From assembly GCF_018919145.1 (NCBI RefSeq), contig NZ_JAHLQJ010000012.1, positions 62,001 through 126,000 on the forward strand: a DNA stretch of 64,000 nt, read 5' to 3'. The number at the start of each line of letters is the position of its first letter. The first letter of the stretch is position 1. This stretch comes from Paenibacillus brevis. GTDB lineage: Bacteria > Bacillota > Bacilli > Paenibacillales > Paenibacillaceae. A model generated the notes under the pieces. It saw nothing but the letters and a program-made list of their open reading frames with translations. It was not told where the DNA came from and did not search any database. Made by a program: the position numbers and the translations under genes. Shown here piece by piece: positions 36,614 to 46,475 of the stretch.

Positions 36614-37003
36614 TCATGATGAGATGATGACGGCGCTATCGATTTGCGTGAATACATTGTCTTTCATGCTGCTCCCATCCATCGCAGTCACTACGGTTCG
36701 ATTGCTTACATTCACAATTAGCGCCATATCTTGAAGTAAAATCAGCGAGTCTTTAGCCCCTTTAGCAGCAGCATGCTCAATCGCAGATTCTATCTTTTGA
36801 ATCTGTTCCGGCTTCAATTCAATACCTCTCTGCTCTAAACGCTTGACAGCATGATTACTGAAATGAAGCAGCTTGCTCTGAAGGACATCTTTAAATTCAA
36901 CTGTTGAAGATGTATCCGAGTTCCCCGGACGCTTCCCTGCTGTCGATATACCCGGCTGGATCTTGCCCGGATAAAGGGCTCCGATACGGATCGGTTCGTT
37001 CAT
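36614..37003 (-). CDS. Flagellar operon protein, TIGR02530 type
   Basis: 129 residues. The C-terminal ~85 residues (HFSNHAVKRLEQRGIELKPE, IESAIEHAAAKGAKDSLIL, ALIVNVSNRTVVTAMDG) match the short family always found next to flgD in Bacillota flagellar operons. The function is not established; a hook-cap or assembly role is inferred from context. The ATG at 37003 has GGAG 8 nt upstream and starts 5 nt after the flgD stop. Confidence 0.85.
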   Translation of the reverse strand: MNEPIRIGALYPGKIQPGISTAGKRPGNSDTSSTVEFKDVLQSKLLHFSNHAVKRLEQRGIELKPEQIQKIESAIEHAAAKGAKDSLILLQDMALIVNVSNRTVVTAMDGSSMKDNVFTQIDSAVIISS

Positions 37004-37008
37004 TTGAA

Positions 37009-37518
37009 TCACTCCCCTTGGCCGCTGCCTGAGAGATCTTCAACCACACCTGCATTTTCTTCCGGTGCGTCTTCAACTTGCTGAATGTCCGAGATTTGGA
37101 TTTCCTTGCTTCCAACCTTGACATAGTGCACGCCGTTACGAACAATAATGGAATCCACCAGGCCGCTCTCATAAGTTGTAATAACTTCAGAAGTTCCTGT
37201 AGATATATCGTAATTCCCTGTTTTCGTCTCTCCTAACCAGCTGACAACTTTGCCAATCAATCCAGAGTTATTCCCCAGAGATTGACTCATTGCCGATAAT
37301 TGAGAGGAGATGTTAACTAGCTGCTCCACGGATGTGAATTGCGCCATCTGGGCGATCATATCTTTGTTGTCCATGGGAGACAAAGGATCCTGATTCTGCA
37401 TCTGCGTGATCATCAGCTTGAGAAATGCATCTTTACCTAATTCATTATTGGTTTGCGTAGAAGCATTTGAGCTGGAGTAGTTGGACCAAACAGAGGTCGT
37501 ATTAATAGATGTAGCCAT
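37009..37518 (-). CDS. flgD: Flagellar hook capping/scaffold protein FlgD
   Basis: Caps the growing hook. 169 residues with the conserved N-terminus NELGKDAFLKLMITQMQNQD, PLSPMDNKDMIAQMAQFTSV and an Ig-like C-terminal half. The ATG at 37518 (MATSINTTSVW) has AAGGAGGT about 8 nt upstream; the longer reading from 37578 lies in the fliK end and is rejected. Confidence 0.95.
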   Translation of the reverse strand: MATSINTTSVWSNYSSSNASTQTNNELGKDAFLKLMITQMQNQDPLSPMDNKDMIAQMAQFTSVEQLVNISSQLSAMSQSLGNNSGLIGKVVSWLGETKTGNYDISTGTSEVITTYESGLVDSIIVRNGVHYVKVGSKEIQISDIQQVEDAPEENAGVVEDLSGSGQGE

Positions 37519-37537
37519 GTTTGTGTACCTCCTTCCA

Positions 37538-38950
37538 TTAGACTCGTGCGACAAAAGAACTGCCCAATCCAGCTTCACGTGTCCGAACCTCAGTCATCCA
37601 TTCCGTCCATTCTTCATTCAAATCCTGTACGGAAAGAAGGTCTTCTTCTCGGATTTCGTTACGGCGTCTGTCGCTATGCTGTTGATTCAAGTTGGAAGAA
37701 TTCCCTTGTTGACGGCCATCCTGATACATATGCGAAGACAAGCCGGCATTTTGCGTCACTTCCAGCTTATTTACTTGCAGACCCTGAGACTGAAGCGCAG
37801 AACGCAGTTGGGCCATTTGACCTTCAAGAGATTCCTTTGCAAACAAATGCTCTGTCACGAACTGAGCAACCATATGGCCATTTTGCATCGTGATTTTTAT
37901 GTCCACTTGACCAAGGTGTTCAGGATAGAGAGAGATTCTTGCTTCGGAAACACCGCCAGCCTTGATAATCTCTAGCTTGTTTACGATAAACTTGCCGACT
38001 TCTTCACTGAATTTTTCCACAGGAACCTGGGTTGCCGGAATCTTCAATGCTGCCGCAGAATTATCACGAAGTGCAAGTTGACCGGCTGTTACGATCGTTC
38101 CAGACTGAATCCAACCATCGGTCTCAGTTAGGGAACTCTCGGTTACGGCCTGTTTGCTGCCGGCTGCCGGATTTGATTCTTCGACATGCTGTACTACCTG
38201 GAGCGGAGCCGTGTCAGTGACAGTCTTTAGGCTATCAGCAGCAAATCGATGATTGGTTATTCCGGTGGTCTGAAGCTGCTTTGCATCCTGATTCGCTAAT
38301 CCTAGCTGGTTGACCAGCTTCCCTGCAAATTCACTTCCAGCAGTTTGGCGGTTGCGGTCTGCTGTGCCTTTCTCTGCAGACACTCCCGCATTCGTCAGGA
38401 TGGCTTGAAGAGACTCCAGAATCGATGTCGCTTGCCCGGAGGTCACATTTGTAAGCTCTGGTTGATTCGTACCGCTTCTTTGCGCAAGTTGCATTATCAC
38501 ATCTTGTAATGCAAAACGGATCGTCTGCGGCTGTTCCGCCAAAGTCAGCAATGCTTCGTTGGAAGCATTCTGTTCTGCCACTTGATTGGATGTACTATTG
38601 AGGAAAGAAATCGCACTTTGCAACCAGCTTTGAAGCATGTCCAAAAGCTCCCCGCTATAGGAAGATTCCTTGTCAGCTTCCTCCAGCTGTGCAACTAGTC
38701 CTTCAAGCAACCCTGCCAAATCTACCTCGGCATTATTCTCAGCATTCTCGGATGAATTAGCCAAGGACAACAAGGTCAGCTGTGCCGCCAAACCGCCTTC
38801 TTGAGTTGCCGCTTCTCCGCCAATCATGGTTGATAACGCCAAGCCAAAGGCAGAATCACTTCCTTGCGTGCCCGAGCTTTTGGTTGCCGAACCGGTCCAC
38901 AAGCCTCCTAGCGCGGAGTTAGAAGATACATTAGATACAGATTGACTCAT
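37538..38950 (-). CDS. fliK: Flagellar hook-length control protein FliK
   Basis: Secreted ruler that switches FlhB specificity. 470 residues: a low-complexity N-terminal/central region rich in Ser, Gln, Ala and Asn, and the conserved C-terminal domain (EARISLYPEHLGQVDIKITM, GHMVAQFVTEHLFAKESLE, LRSALQSQGLQVNKLEVTQ). The ATG at 38950 (MSQSVSNV) has GGAGGT 7 nt upstream. It lies between ylxF and flgD. Confidence 0.93.
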   Translation of the reverse strand: MSQSVSNVSSNSALGGLWTGSATKSSGTQGSDSAFGLALSTMIGGEAATQEGGLAAQLTLLSLANSSENAENNAEVDLAGLLEGLVAQLEEADKESSYSGELLDMLQSWLQSAISFLNSTSNQVAEQNASNEALLTLAEQPQTIRFALQDVIMQLAQRSGTNQPELTNVTSGQATSILESLQAILTNAGVSAEKGTADRNRQTAGSEFAGKLVNQLGLANQDAKQLQTTGITNHRFAADSLKTVTDTAPLQVVQHVEESNPAAGSKQAVTESSLTETDGWIQSGTIVTAGQLALRDNSAAALKIPATQVPVEKFSEEVGKFIVNKLEIIKAGGVSEARISLYPEHLGQVDIKITMQNGHMVAQFVTEHLFAKESLEGQMAQLRSALQSQGLQVNKLEVTQNAGLSSHMYQDGRQQGNSSNLNQQHSDRRRNEIREEDLLSVQDLNEEWTEWMTEVRTREAGLGSSFVARV

Positions 38951-38982
38951 TTTTTCACCTCCTTTCATAATTCTTCAATGTC

Positions 38983-39939
38983 TTATTTTGTTACCAGTTG
39001 ATTCATGATCTTGACGGACAGCTGTTCATCCGCCTTCATCATCTCTTCTAAAATGCTTGATCTTGTTGAATCCCCGACTGCTTTAAGAATTCTTAATGCT
39101 TTGTCAGGGCTGATTTTGTAAGTCTGTACAATCAGTTTGGCAGCTGACTCAGCCGGGAGCGACGAGAAAGTTTGACTCAACTGAGTATCCGTTAGACCCG
39201 TTGATGCTGACGGTGTAGATCCAGCTTCTTCAGCGGCCTCTTTTTTAAGCCTGGATTGCAAAGCCGCAATCGCCAGATCTTCAGAAGAATTTACATCCTT
39301 CAGCATAATTGAAATATCAGCAGCTTTCTGGGCGTCCATTTTCTCAAGAATAGCCGCCTTGCTCTCATTGTTCATCACACTCAGCATTTGAATTGCTTCC
39401 TCGGTGGTCAGCTTATCAAAGATCGCCGCGGCTTTGCTTGGACTCATTCCTGCATAGAGCTGCGCCAATTTTTTTACTTCTCTTTGATAAGCTGCTTGAG
39501 CTTCGCTCTGTTCAACGGCCGTCTGCTGTTCCTTTTCAGCTTCCAGCTGTTGTTCCAGCTCCTGGGCTTTAGTGGCCTGCTCAGAAACCTGCTTGTTGGC
39601 TTCTGCAAGCTGAGCCTCCTGCTCTGCCACCTGTTCTTTCAACTGCTTTAATGTAGCTTCAGTACTTTCCCGCTGCTTCTGCTCTTCCTCTTCCGCACTG
39701 ATTTCACTATCATCCGTTTCGGTTGAAGCAACTTTAGAAGCAGAATCAGGGATCCAGTTTCTGACGATTGGAATTCTCTCACCGAAATTTATCAGCGATT
39801 CACGAAAATTCATATTGAATAAAGCCAGCAATACCCCAAGCAGCACTACAGTAAAGAGAATCGGTGTCATAAAAAACAAGAATCGCGAAAATCCGCCTAC
39901 CGATTCCTCAATTTCTTCTTCAAAATCATTCTGAGCCAT
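38983..39939 (-). CDS. ylxF: YlxF/MotE-like membrane protein with MgtE-N domain
   Basis: 318 residues. One membrane helix (~24-46), a Gln/Glu-rich coiled coil (~80-150) and a C-terminal MgtE-N-like helical domain (AGMSPSKAAAIFDKLTTEEA, KAAILEKMDAQKAADIS). MotE proteins of this layout act as stator chaperones in other bacteria; a similar periplasmic role here is inference. GGAGG precedes the ATG. Same position as ylxF in B. subtilis. Confidence 0.88.
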   Translation of the reverse strand: MAQNDFEEEIEESVGGFSRFLFFMTPILFTVVLLGVLLALFNMNFRESLINFGERIPIVRNWIPDSASKVASTETDDSEISAEEEEQKQRESTEATLKQLKEQVAEQEAQLAEANKQVSEQATKAQELEQQLEAEKEQQTAVEQSEAQAAYQREVKKLAQLYAGMSPSKAAAIFDKLTTEEAIQMLSVMNNESKAAILEKMDAQKAADISIMLKDVNSSEDLAIAALQSRLKKEAAEEAGSTPSASTGLTDTQLSQTFSSLPAESAAKLIVQTYKISPDKALRILKAVGDSTRSSILEEMMKADEQLSVKIMNQLVTK

Positions 39940-39984
39940 CTTGATTCCTCCTTCGCAAACCTAATGCATTGGCACTGCCTCCGA

Positions 39985-40428
39985 TTACCGGCCTCTCATG
40001 GCAAAGCGGACCGTAGCCATTTCATCCAGTTCGTTCTGTTCCCGAAGAAGGCTCTCATGCTGAAATTTATCATTGGCCTTTTCTTTCGCCTTGAGCCATA
40101 CCTTTTCGTCCAGCATTTTTCCGGTCAATACTGTCTTTTTTTGCTCTACCTTTTGTTCTGCACGCTGTACATCTCCAGTTTTGCGGAGAATACATTCGTT
40201 CAGATGCTCGAGATAGCGTTGAAGCTCTTGCAGCTTGATCATCGAAGCGCTGTTTTCCATTTCGTCCTGAAGAGTAAAATAGATTCGCTTCCGCTCTTCG
40301 TTCAGCTGCTCCAGTGAGTACTGTTCCATTTGCAGTTCTCCAACTGCCGCAGACAACATCCACTCAGCCTGCGTCTTTTCATTGGTTTTTAAATCGACGA
40401 CCTTTTGATAGACGTAACGGAATTTCAT
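39985..40428 (-). CDS. fliJ: Flagellar export chaperone FliJ
   Basis: 147-residue, almost wholly helical coiled-coil protein (MKFRYVYQKVVDLKTNEKTQ, QLNEERKRIYFTLQDEM) that links the FliI ATPase ring to FlhA. It starts 10 nt after the fliI stop, the standard fliI-fliJ arrangement. Confidence 0.93.
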   Translation of the reverse strand: MKFRYVYQKVVDLKTNEKTQAEWMLSAAVGELQMEQYSLEQLNEERKRIYFTLQDEMENSASMIKLQELQRYLEHLNECILRKTGDVQRAEQKVEQKKTVLTGKMLDEKVWLKAKEKANDKFQHESLLREQNELDEMATVRFAMRGR

Positions 40429-40438
40429 GCTCTACTGC

Positions 40439-41752
40439 TCAGCTCCCACCCGAAAATTCTGATATCAAGCGTGCTCGAGATTCCTCGAGAGTAACTTTTT
40501 CATTCACTTTTTGCTTGGAAAAGCTATTAATGCTCTGAATTGCATCGATGGCTTCATCAATAGCCGCATTTGATCCATGCTGATAGGCTCCGATGTTGAT
40601 CAGATCCTCCGATTCCTTATAGACGGCTAGGAGACGCTTGTAATTTTCCGCTGCATCATTCTGATCGTCAGATACGATATCCTTCATCACCCGACTGATG
40701 CTGGCCAAAATATCAATCGCCGGAAAGTGTCCTTTGTTCGCTATATTCCGGTTCAACACGATGTGCCCGTCCAGAATCCCCCGCACTGCATCGGCGATCG
40801 GCTCATTCATGTCGTCCCCGTCGACGAGCACGGTATAGAAGGCCGTGATTGAGCCTGTCGGACCTGTCCCCGCCCGTTCCATCAGTTTAGGCAACGCCGC
40901 AAACACGGAAGGCGTATACCCTCTCATTGCAGGCGGTTCGCCAACGGCGAGCCCGACTTCGCGAAGCGCCATTGCATAGCGCGTGACTGAATCCATCATC
41001 AGCATGACATTCAGCCCTCGATCGCGGAAATACTCAGCAATTGAAGTGGCGATAAGCGCCCCCTTCATCCGAATAAGCGCTGGCTGATCAGAGGTTGCCA
41101 CGATTACGACAGAACGCTCAAGACCCTCCGGTCCCAAATCCCGTTCGATAAAATCCAGCACCTCTCTCCCCCGTTCACCGACCAAAGCGATGACGTTGAC
41201 ATCAGCTGCGGTGTTCCGGGCGATCATTCCCATCAAGGTACTCTTTCCGACACCAGAACCGGCAAATATCCCCACGCGTTGACCTTTGCCGATCGTAAGC
41301 AGTCCGTCAATGGCCCGAACCCCGATACTGATTGGCTCCGCTACTCGCGGCCGTGTCAAAGGATTCATGGGTTTATTCGAGGTTGAGTAATGTCCCATTC
41401 GCGAAGGCAGCAAGGAGCCATCCAGAGGTTGTCCCAATCCATCGAGCACCTTGCCGAGCAATTCAGAACCAACCTGAACCGTTAAGGGCTTCCCGGTTCC
41501 CACCACATCACAGCCTGGACCGATAGAGGTTAACTCGCCTAAAGGCATCAGCAGCACCTTATTATCACGAAACCCCACGACCTCCGCCTGCAGCGGTTGG
41601 GTGGATTTCCCCGGATAGATATAACAGACGTCGCCGATACTTGCATCCGGTCCTTCGGATTCAACCATGAGTCCAATCACCTGGGTTACTTTTCCGTTAA
41701 TTCGCACCGGATCCACTTGTCTTAGATGTTCAATGTATCTATCTGGTTTCAT
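40439..41752 (-). CDS. fliI: Flagellar export ATPase FliI
   Basis: F1-beta-like hexameric ATPase of the export apparatus. Walker A AGSGVGKSTL (Lys170), GERGREVLDFIERDLG, Walker B NVMLMMDSVTRYAMALREVG, and the signature PSVFAALPKLMERAG. 437 residues from the ATG at 41752 (MKPDRYIEHL), close to B. subtilis FliI (438). An ATG three codons upstream (41761) is an alternative; both overlap the fliH end. Confidence 0.97.
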   Translation of the reverse strand: MKPDRYIEHLRQVDPVRINGKVTQVIGLMVESEGPDASIGDVCYIYPGKSTQPLQAEVVGFRDNKVLLMPLGELTSIGPGCDVVGTGKPLTVQVGSELLGKVLDGLGQPLDGSLLPSRMGHYSTSNKPMNPLTRPRVAEPISIGVRAIDGLLTIGKGQRVGIFAGSGVGKSTLMGMIARNTAADVNVIALVGERGREVLDFIERDLGPEGLERSVVIVATSDQPALIRMKGALIATSIAEYFRDRGLNVMLMMDSVTRYAMALREVGLAVGEPPAMRGYTPSVFAALPKLMERAGTGPTGSITAFYTVLVDGDDMNEPIADAVRGILDGHIVLNRNIANKGHFPAIDILASISRVMKDIVSDDQNDAAENYKRLLAVYKESEDLINIGAYQHGSNAAIDEAIDAIQSINSFSKQKVNEKVTLEESRARLISEFSGGS

Positions 41753-42605
41753 ACTCACCATCTCCGCTACTCCATTCGTCACTTTGTCTGGAGATTCGCA
41801 GAAGCTCCTTCTTGATTTCCTTAAGCTGAGTATCAACTTTGGCGTCTACGCTGCCGAACGAAGAACGGATTACGCAGCCCTTGTCGTGTACGGCCGGATC
41901 GGGAAGAATTTGCAGTTCTGCTTGTGAATCGATCACCAGACTTAATTCTTCTCTAGCTGCCTGCACAAATGAGAATTGAGCTGGAGATACACACAGGGTC
42001 AATATGCCTTGTTCTTTTTTACGAGACAAACTTTTTTTGATCAAATCAATGGTGTAATCCGGATTCATCTCCAGTTGCTTGTCGATCACTTTTTCGGCAA
42101 TCGCACAACTAAGTTCAACCAGGAACGGTTCAGCTTCTTGAATAATTTGATCCTTCTCCACATAGGCCTGCTGGAGTACAGCAGAAGCTTCAGCCATCTT
42201 TCCGGAGATTTCATCCTGCAGATCTTCCAGAGCGCGCTGTTTCCCTTCTTCATAGCCTTCATTGAAGGCTTCGGATTTAACAGCTTCGATTAAATGCTCA
42301 TCCTGCTCCCGCCGTTCATTCCACCAACGTTCTATCTCCGCCTTTGCCTCTTCCAGCATACGTTCTGCCTGTTCCGACGCGATTCTAATCTGGGATTCAG
42401 CAAAATCCTTGGCATCAGATAACATTTGGTTTCTTGCTTCTTCAGCGGCTAGATCCTGGGCCGAAGGCTTGTGTACGACTTCAGCCGCCTGGTGCTCCTC
42501 CTCATCTGATCGCTGCTCCTCAGGGACATCATATGTCCTTGCCAAATTCAGTTGTTTGAGAACTTCAACCGGCACATACTGGGATACTTTGATCAAATTA
42601 GACAA
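41739..42605 (-). CDS. fliH: Flagellar assembly protein FliH
   Basis: Regulator of FliI. 288 residues, with a long Glu/Gln-rich coiled coil (~60-180) and a C-terminal domain like the V-ATPase E subunit (FLVELSCAIAEKVIDKQLEM, CVIRSSFGSVDAKVDTQLKE). I choose the TTG at 42605, 9 nt after GGAGGAG in the fliG end; the ATG at 42614 lies directly on that site. It overlaps fliG by 8 nt. Confidence 0.92.
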   Translation of the reverse strand: MSNLIKVSQYVPVEVLKQLNLARTYDVPEEQRSDEEEHQAAEVVHKPSAQDLAAEEARNQMLSDAKDFAESQIRIASEQAERMLEEAKAEIERWWNERREQDEHLIEAVKSEAFNEGYEEGKQRALEDLQDEISGKMAEASAVLQQAYVEKDQIIQEAEPFLVELSCAIAEKVIDKQLEMNPDYTIDLIKKSLSRKKEQGILTLCVSPAQFSFVQAAREELSLVIDSQAELQILPDPAVHDKGCVIRSSFGSVDAKVDTQLKEIKKELLRISRQSDEWSSGDGEYETR

Positions 42606-43614
42606 TGATGTCATCTCCTCCGCCACGGGCAATGATTATCTCACCGGAATCTTCCAGTCTGCGGATCGTAGCCACAATCCGGGTCTGAGCTTCTTCAACA
42701 TCACGCAACCGCACAGGCCCCATAAATTCCATTTCTTCCTTGAACGTATCCGACATCCGCTTGGACATATTGCGGAATACAGCGTCGCGGACCTCTTCGC
42801 TTGCCACCTTGAGCGCAAGCTGCAAATCGGCATTCTCGACGTCGCGGATAATGCGCTGGATCGAGCGGTTGTCGATATTGACAATATCCTCGAAAACGAA
42901 CATGCGTTTCTTGATCTCTTCGGCCAATTCCGGATCCTGAATCTCCAGTGAATCGAGAATCGTACGTTCTGTTCCGCGATCGACGCCGTTGAGGATTTGA
43001 ACAATCGCCTCGAGTCCCCCGGCAGTGGTGTAATCCTGAGTAACCGTCGCCGAGAGCTTTTGCTCCAGCACACGCTCCACCTGAGAAATAACCTCCGGCG
43101 ATGTGCTGTCCATCATCGCAATTCTTCTCGCCACCTCAGCTTGCTTTTCCTGAGGAAGCGAGGACAGAATTGCCGCTGCTTGTTCGAATTGCAGATAGGA
43201 CAAGACTAAAGCAATCGTCTGTTCATTCTCATTCTGAATAAAGTTCAGAATCTGGTTAGGATCTGCCTTGCGGGCAAAATCAAATGGTCGAACTTGAAGC
43301 GTAGCTGTAAGGCGGTTAATGATATCAATCGCTCTGGATTGACCAAGCGCCTTCTCCAAGATTTCCTTGGCGTAATTGATCCCGCCCTGAGTTATATATT
43401 CCTGTGCCAGACAAATTTGGTGAAATTCCGACATGATCATGTCTTTTTCCGTATTGTCTACCTTACGGACATTAGCGATTTCCAAGGTTAGTTGCTCAAT
43501 TTCATCCTCACGCAAATGCTTAAAAATTTGTGCCGATACTTCAGGTCCAAGCGTTATAAGTAAAATCGCCGCTTTCTGCTTGCCTGATAATATGGGAGTC
43601 GTTGATTTTGACAA
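42598..43614 (-). CDS. fliG: Flagellar motor switch protein FliG
   Basis: Torque-generating rotor protein. 338 residues, as in B. subtilis, with the N-domain (GKQKAAILLITLGPEVSAQI), the middle EHPQ-like region, the C-terminal charged torque helix (EIKKRMFVFEDIVNIDNRSI, RDVENADLQLALKVASEEVR) and a GPVRLRDVEEAQ end. The TTG at 43614 is 6 nt after GAGGTG; the GTG at 43623 is in that site. Confidence 0.96.
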   Translation of the reverse strand: MSKSTTPILSGKQKAAILLITLGPEVSAQIFKHLREDEIEQLTLEIANVRKVDNTEKDMIMSEFHQICLAQEYITQGGINYAKEILEKALGQSRAIDIINRLTATLQVRPFDFARKADPNQILNFIQNENEQTIALVLSYLQFEQAAAILSSLPQEKQAEVARRIAMMDSTSPEVISQVERVLEQKLSATVTQDYTTAGGLEAIVQILNGVDRGTERTILDSLEIQDPELAEEIKKRMFVFEDIVNIDNRSIQRIIRDVENADLQLALKVASEEVRDAVFRNMSKRMSDTFKEEMEFMGPVRLRDVEEAQTRIVATIRRLEDSGEIIIARGGGDDIIV

Positions 43615-43625
43615 TGCGTTCACCT

Positions 43626-45218
43626 CTATTCGTCAGCCAGCCAGGTACGGAGCAAATTGACGAATTCGTCCGGCTTTTTCTTGGCCAGCGTCTCTAGCTG
43701 TTTGCGCACCTGATTTTCATTTGTAACAGTATCCAGATTAATCGATGGGAATTCCGGAGTAAGCGGCATAGGAATTTCCTCTTCGATTTCTTCATTCTGT
43801 TTTCGTCCACGGCGTACCAGTACGACTACGACCCCGGCAATGGCAAGCAACGCTGCTGCAAGAGCTCCCCATACCAGCGGGCTGGAAAGACTGAGTCCAG
43901 AAGTTTTTGTATCGTCCTTATGAAAAGCTTGGGACAACACCGAAACTTTTTTAAGCAGTTCATCGTCTGTATAGGTACTACCAGAATCTGCTAGGTAGGA
44001 ACCAACAATATTAGCCAAGACATTTTCGATTGCTGATTTTGTAGCAGGATCTAAAGTTTCTTGTCCGTTAGGTGGTTCAACAGCAACGTTAATGGTTAAA
44101 TCTTTAATAACATATGGGCTAGCAATAATATCCTTAGTAATTCGGTTAACTTCATAGTTAACCGTCGAGGAGGATTCCTCTGAGGAAGTCGTAGTGTTGC
44201 TATTATCTGCTGCCGGATAATTAGCTACATCCGTTTCACCTGTTCCTGCTACACCGCTATCCGACGTGCCTTGACCGGTATAGCTTTTTTGAATTCGTTC
44301 AGCGCTGATTTCAATCCCCTTCATGTTTTCCGTATCCACGGGGGTTACCAGGTTTTCCTTCTGGCTGATCTGATCGAAATTCAGCTTAGACGTAACGAGG
44401 ACCTCGACGCTATCCTGACCCATCAATCGAGCCAGAAACTGTCTAACGCTTTGCCTCACATCACTTTCGAACTTTTTCTGAAGCGTTAAGTTTTCTTGTA
44501 CGGCTGTGGTCAGCGAACCGATCTGTCCCTTGCCCTCTCCGGTCGGCAACAGGATGGAATCATCGCTGGAGGAGAGTGATATATTTTCAATCGGCAGATT
44601 CGGTACAGAGGTCTTTACTAAGTTGAAATACCCGTCAACCGCTTCCTGATCCGGACGATAACCGGATTTGAAGGTTACAACCACAGAAGCAGAGGCCTTT
44701 TCTTTTTCATTAAGACTGGCAAAAACGTTCTCTGCCGGCAAATTGATCAATACTTTTGCATCCTGAATGCCATGCATCCGCTTAAGCAACTGTTCAACCT
44801 CGCCGTTCAGAGCGCTTTTGTATTTGACATTAAACTCATTATCAGTCATTCCGATCAAGGATGATCCTTCATTGAAGGCTTCCCATCCGATCGAGCCATT
44901 CTGAACAATACCTTGGGAACCTACATCGACCTTCACTCTGGAAGCATCTTTACTCGGAACAGATATGCTCGTCCCATCAGCACCAAGCTTGTAAGCAATT
45001 CCGCCGGTTTCAAGATGTTTGATGATCCCGGCCGCATCGGAAGAATCAAGATTTGTAAAAGCTACCTCATACTCAGTTTTCGAGAACTGTATGGTTAGCA
45101 ATACGATAGCAAGCATTATGATTCCAACCGTGGAAAACAGCATGATTTTCTGCTTATTACTGAATCGGTTCCAGAATTCGGCAGCTTTCGTCCGATACTG
45201 GGCTATTCTTTCATTCAC
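43626..45218 (-). CDS. fliF: Flagellar MS-ring protein FliF
   Basis: Forms the membrane-embedded MS ring on which the motor is built. 530 residues with an N-terminal membrane helix (~25-45), ring-building motifs (NLDSSDAAGIIKHLETGGIA; RMHGIQDAKVLINLPAENVF), a variable Ser/Thr-rich loop, a C-terminal membrane helix (LVWGALAAALLAIAGVVVVL) and a FliG-binding tail. The GTG start at 45218 has GGGGTG 5 nt upstream. Confidence 0.97.
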   Translation of the reverse strand: MNERIAQYRTKAAEFWNRFSNKQKIMLFSTVGIIMLAIVLLTIQFSKTEYEVAFTNLDSSDAAGIIKHLETGGIAYKLGADGTSISVPSKDASRVKVDVGSQGIVQNGSIGWEAFNEGSSLIGMTDNEFNVKYKSALNGEVEQLLKRMHGIQDAKVLINLPAENVFASLNEKEKASASVVVTFKSGYRPDQEAVDGYFNLVKTSVPNLPIENISLSSSDDSILLPTGEGKGQIGSLTTAVQENLTLQKKFESDVRQSVRQFLARLMGQDSVEVLVTSKLNFDQISQKENLVTPVDTENMKGIEISAERIQKSYTGQGTSDSGVAGTGETDVANYPAADNSNTTTSSEESSSTVNYEVNRITKDIIASPYVIKDLTINVAVEPPNGQETLDPATKSAIENVLANIVGSYLADSGSTYTDDELLKKVSVLSQAFHKDDTKTSGLSLSSPLVWGALAAALLAIAGVVVVLVRRGRKQNEEIEEEIPMPLTPEFPSINLDTVTNENQVRKQLETLAKKKPDEFVNLLRTWLADE

Positions 45219-45252
45219 AATGTCACCCCATCACAAGCGTCCTGAAAATTCG

Positions 45253-45567
45253 TTAAATTTGCGTACGCATAATTTCTTGATAAGCCTCTATGACCTTGTT
45301 TCTCACTTGCGTAGTCAACTGCAAACTTAACATCGCTTGTTCTGAAGCAATCATGACTTCATCAGCACTGACCTGTCCAAGCAAAAATTTATTGTTCATT
45401 ACCTGTACATTGCTTTCCTGTGCTGCAACACTATCCAATGCATCGGATAGATAAGCTCCAAAGTTTTTCATGCTTTCAGCAGGAGTCTGAGATACCGCTG
45501 TTTTTCCCGAGGTGTTTCCAACAGAACTCACGCTATTTAAAGCATTAAAGTCAATACTTTGAATCAA
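45253..45567 (-). CDS. fliE: Flagellar hook-basal body protein FliE
   Basis: 104-residue adaptor between MS ring and rod, with the conserved C-terminal half (SNVQVMNNKFLLGQVSADEV, MLSLQLTTQVRNKVIEAYQE). TTG start with GGAG 9 nt upstream. Standard flgB-flgC-fliE-fliF order. Confidence 0.94.
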   Translation of the reverse strand: MIQSIDFNALNSVSSVGNTSGKTAVSQTPAESMKNFGAYLSDALDSVAAQESNVQVMNNKFLLGQVSADEVMIASEQAMLSLQLTTQVRNKVIEAYQEIMRTQI

Positions 45568-45605
45568 TTTTCACCACTCCCGTCTCTATAGGTTTCGAAT
45601 ATCCG

Positions 45606-46061
45606 TTACTTACCAATCTGCAATGCTTTGGTGATCATAGCCTTACTGGCATTTAGCGCAGTGACGTTAGCTTCATACGATCTGGAGGCCGACATGACGT
45701 CTACCATTTCTTTCAAAACATCAACATTAGGCATATATACATACCCTTCACTGTTTGCATCCGGGTGCGTCGGATTATAAACCGGTTTGAAGTCAGAACT
45801 ATCTTCCTTAATGGCAGTTACCTTAACCCCACGACTTGCCGTCTTATTACTTCCCAGCGCCTGATTCAAGGTTTCACTAAAGCTGCCGGTATTCAGGGGT
45901 GACATCACTACCGTCTTTCGACGATACGGAACCGCTTTACCGTCCACTACCGATGCTCTTGTTGTCTCTGCGTTGGCAATGTTGGAAGACACCACGTCCA
46001 TACGAAGCCGTTGGGCAGTAAGTGCTGAGGCACTTATACTAAAGCTGTTGCTGATATTCAT
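45606..46061 (-). CDS. flgC: Flagellar rod protein FlgC
   Basis: Proximal rod subunit, 151 residues. N-terminal SASALTAQRLRMDVVSSNIA with the NIANAETT motif, and C-terminal YVYMPNVDVLKEMVDVMSAS, YEANVTALNASKAMI. GGGAG lies ~10 nt before the ATG; it follows flgB by 6 nt. Confidence 0.97.
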   Translation of the reverse strand: MNISNSFSISASALTAQRLRMDVVSSNIANAETTRASVVDGKAVPYRRKTVVMSPLNTGSFSETLNQALGSNKTASRGVKVTAIKEDSSDFKPVYNPTHPDANSEGYVYMPNVDVLKEMVDVMSASRSYEANVTALNASKAMITKALQIGK

Positions 46062-46067
46062 GTCTCA

Positions 46068-46475
46068 CTATCTCCCTTCCACTGCGACCCGTTTCATCTT
46101 AATCTGGTAATTGACCTGTTCTACATATGCGTTGTAACGCAACTGGTTTTCCGCGAGTTGGGTCATTTCACTGTCAATGTCCACGTTATTCAAGTTATTA
46201 TTCATCGAAGTCGATCGGTCGACGGTGACCGTCGGCCGAGCATTTTGAGCCGAAAGACCTATTTCCATATGTTTTTCGTTTGTTCGCCGCCCAACTAATG
46301 AGGGAGTCATGCTGTTCATTTCCGTTTTCAGTAAATTTTCAAATGATACGCTTGACCGTTTGTAATAAGGCGTATCCACATTTGCTATGTTGCCGACGAG
46401 CACCTCTTGTCTCAGATTAGCCGCCTGCAGCGCGGTTTCAAGCCGTTGAAACCCGATGCCGTTTAACAATTGCAT
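46068..46475 (-). CDS. flgB: Flagellar rod protein FlgB, first gene of the fla/che operon
   Basis: Proximal rod subunit, 135 residues, with AALQAANLRQEVLVGNIANV, DTPYYKRSSVSFE and the C-terminal QLAENQLRYNAYVEQVNYQI. AGGAGG precedes the ATG. As the first gene of the ~31-kb operon it follows a 374-nt noncoding spacer that should hold the operon promoter. Confidence 0.97.
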   Translation of the reverse strand: MQLLNGIGFQRLETALQAANLRQEVLVGNIANVDTPYYKRSSVSFENLLKTEMNSMTPSLVGRRTNEKHMEIGLSAQNARPTVTVDRSTSMNNNLNNVDIDSEMTQLAENQLRYNAYVEQVNYQIKMKRVAVEGR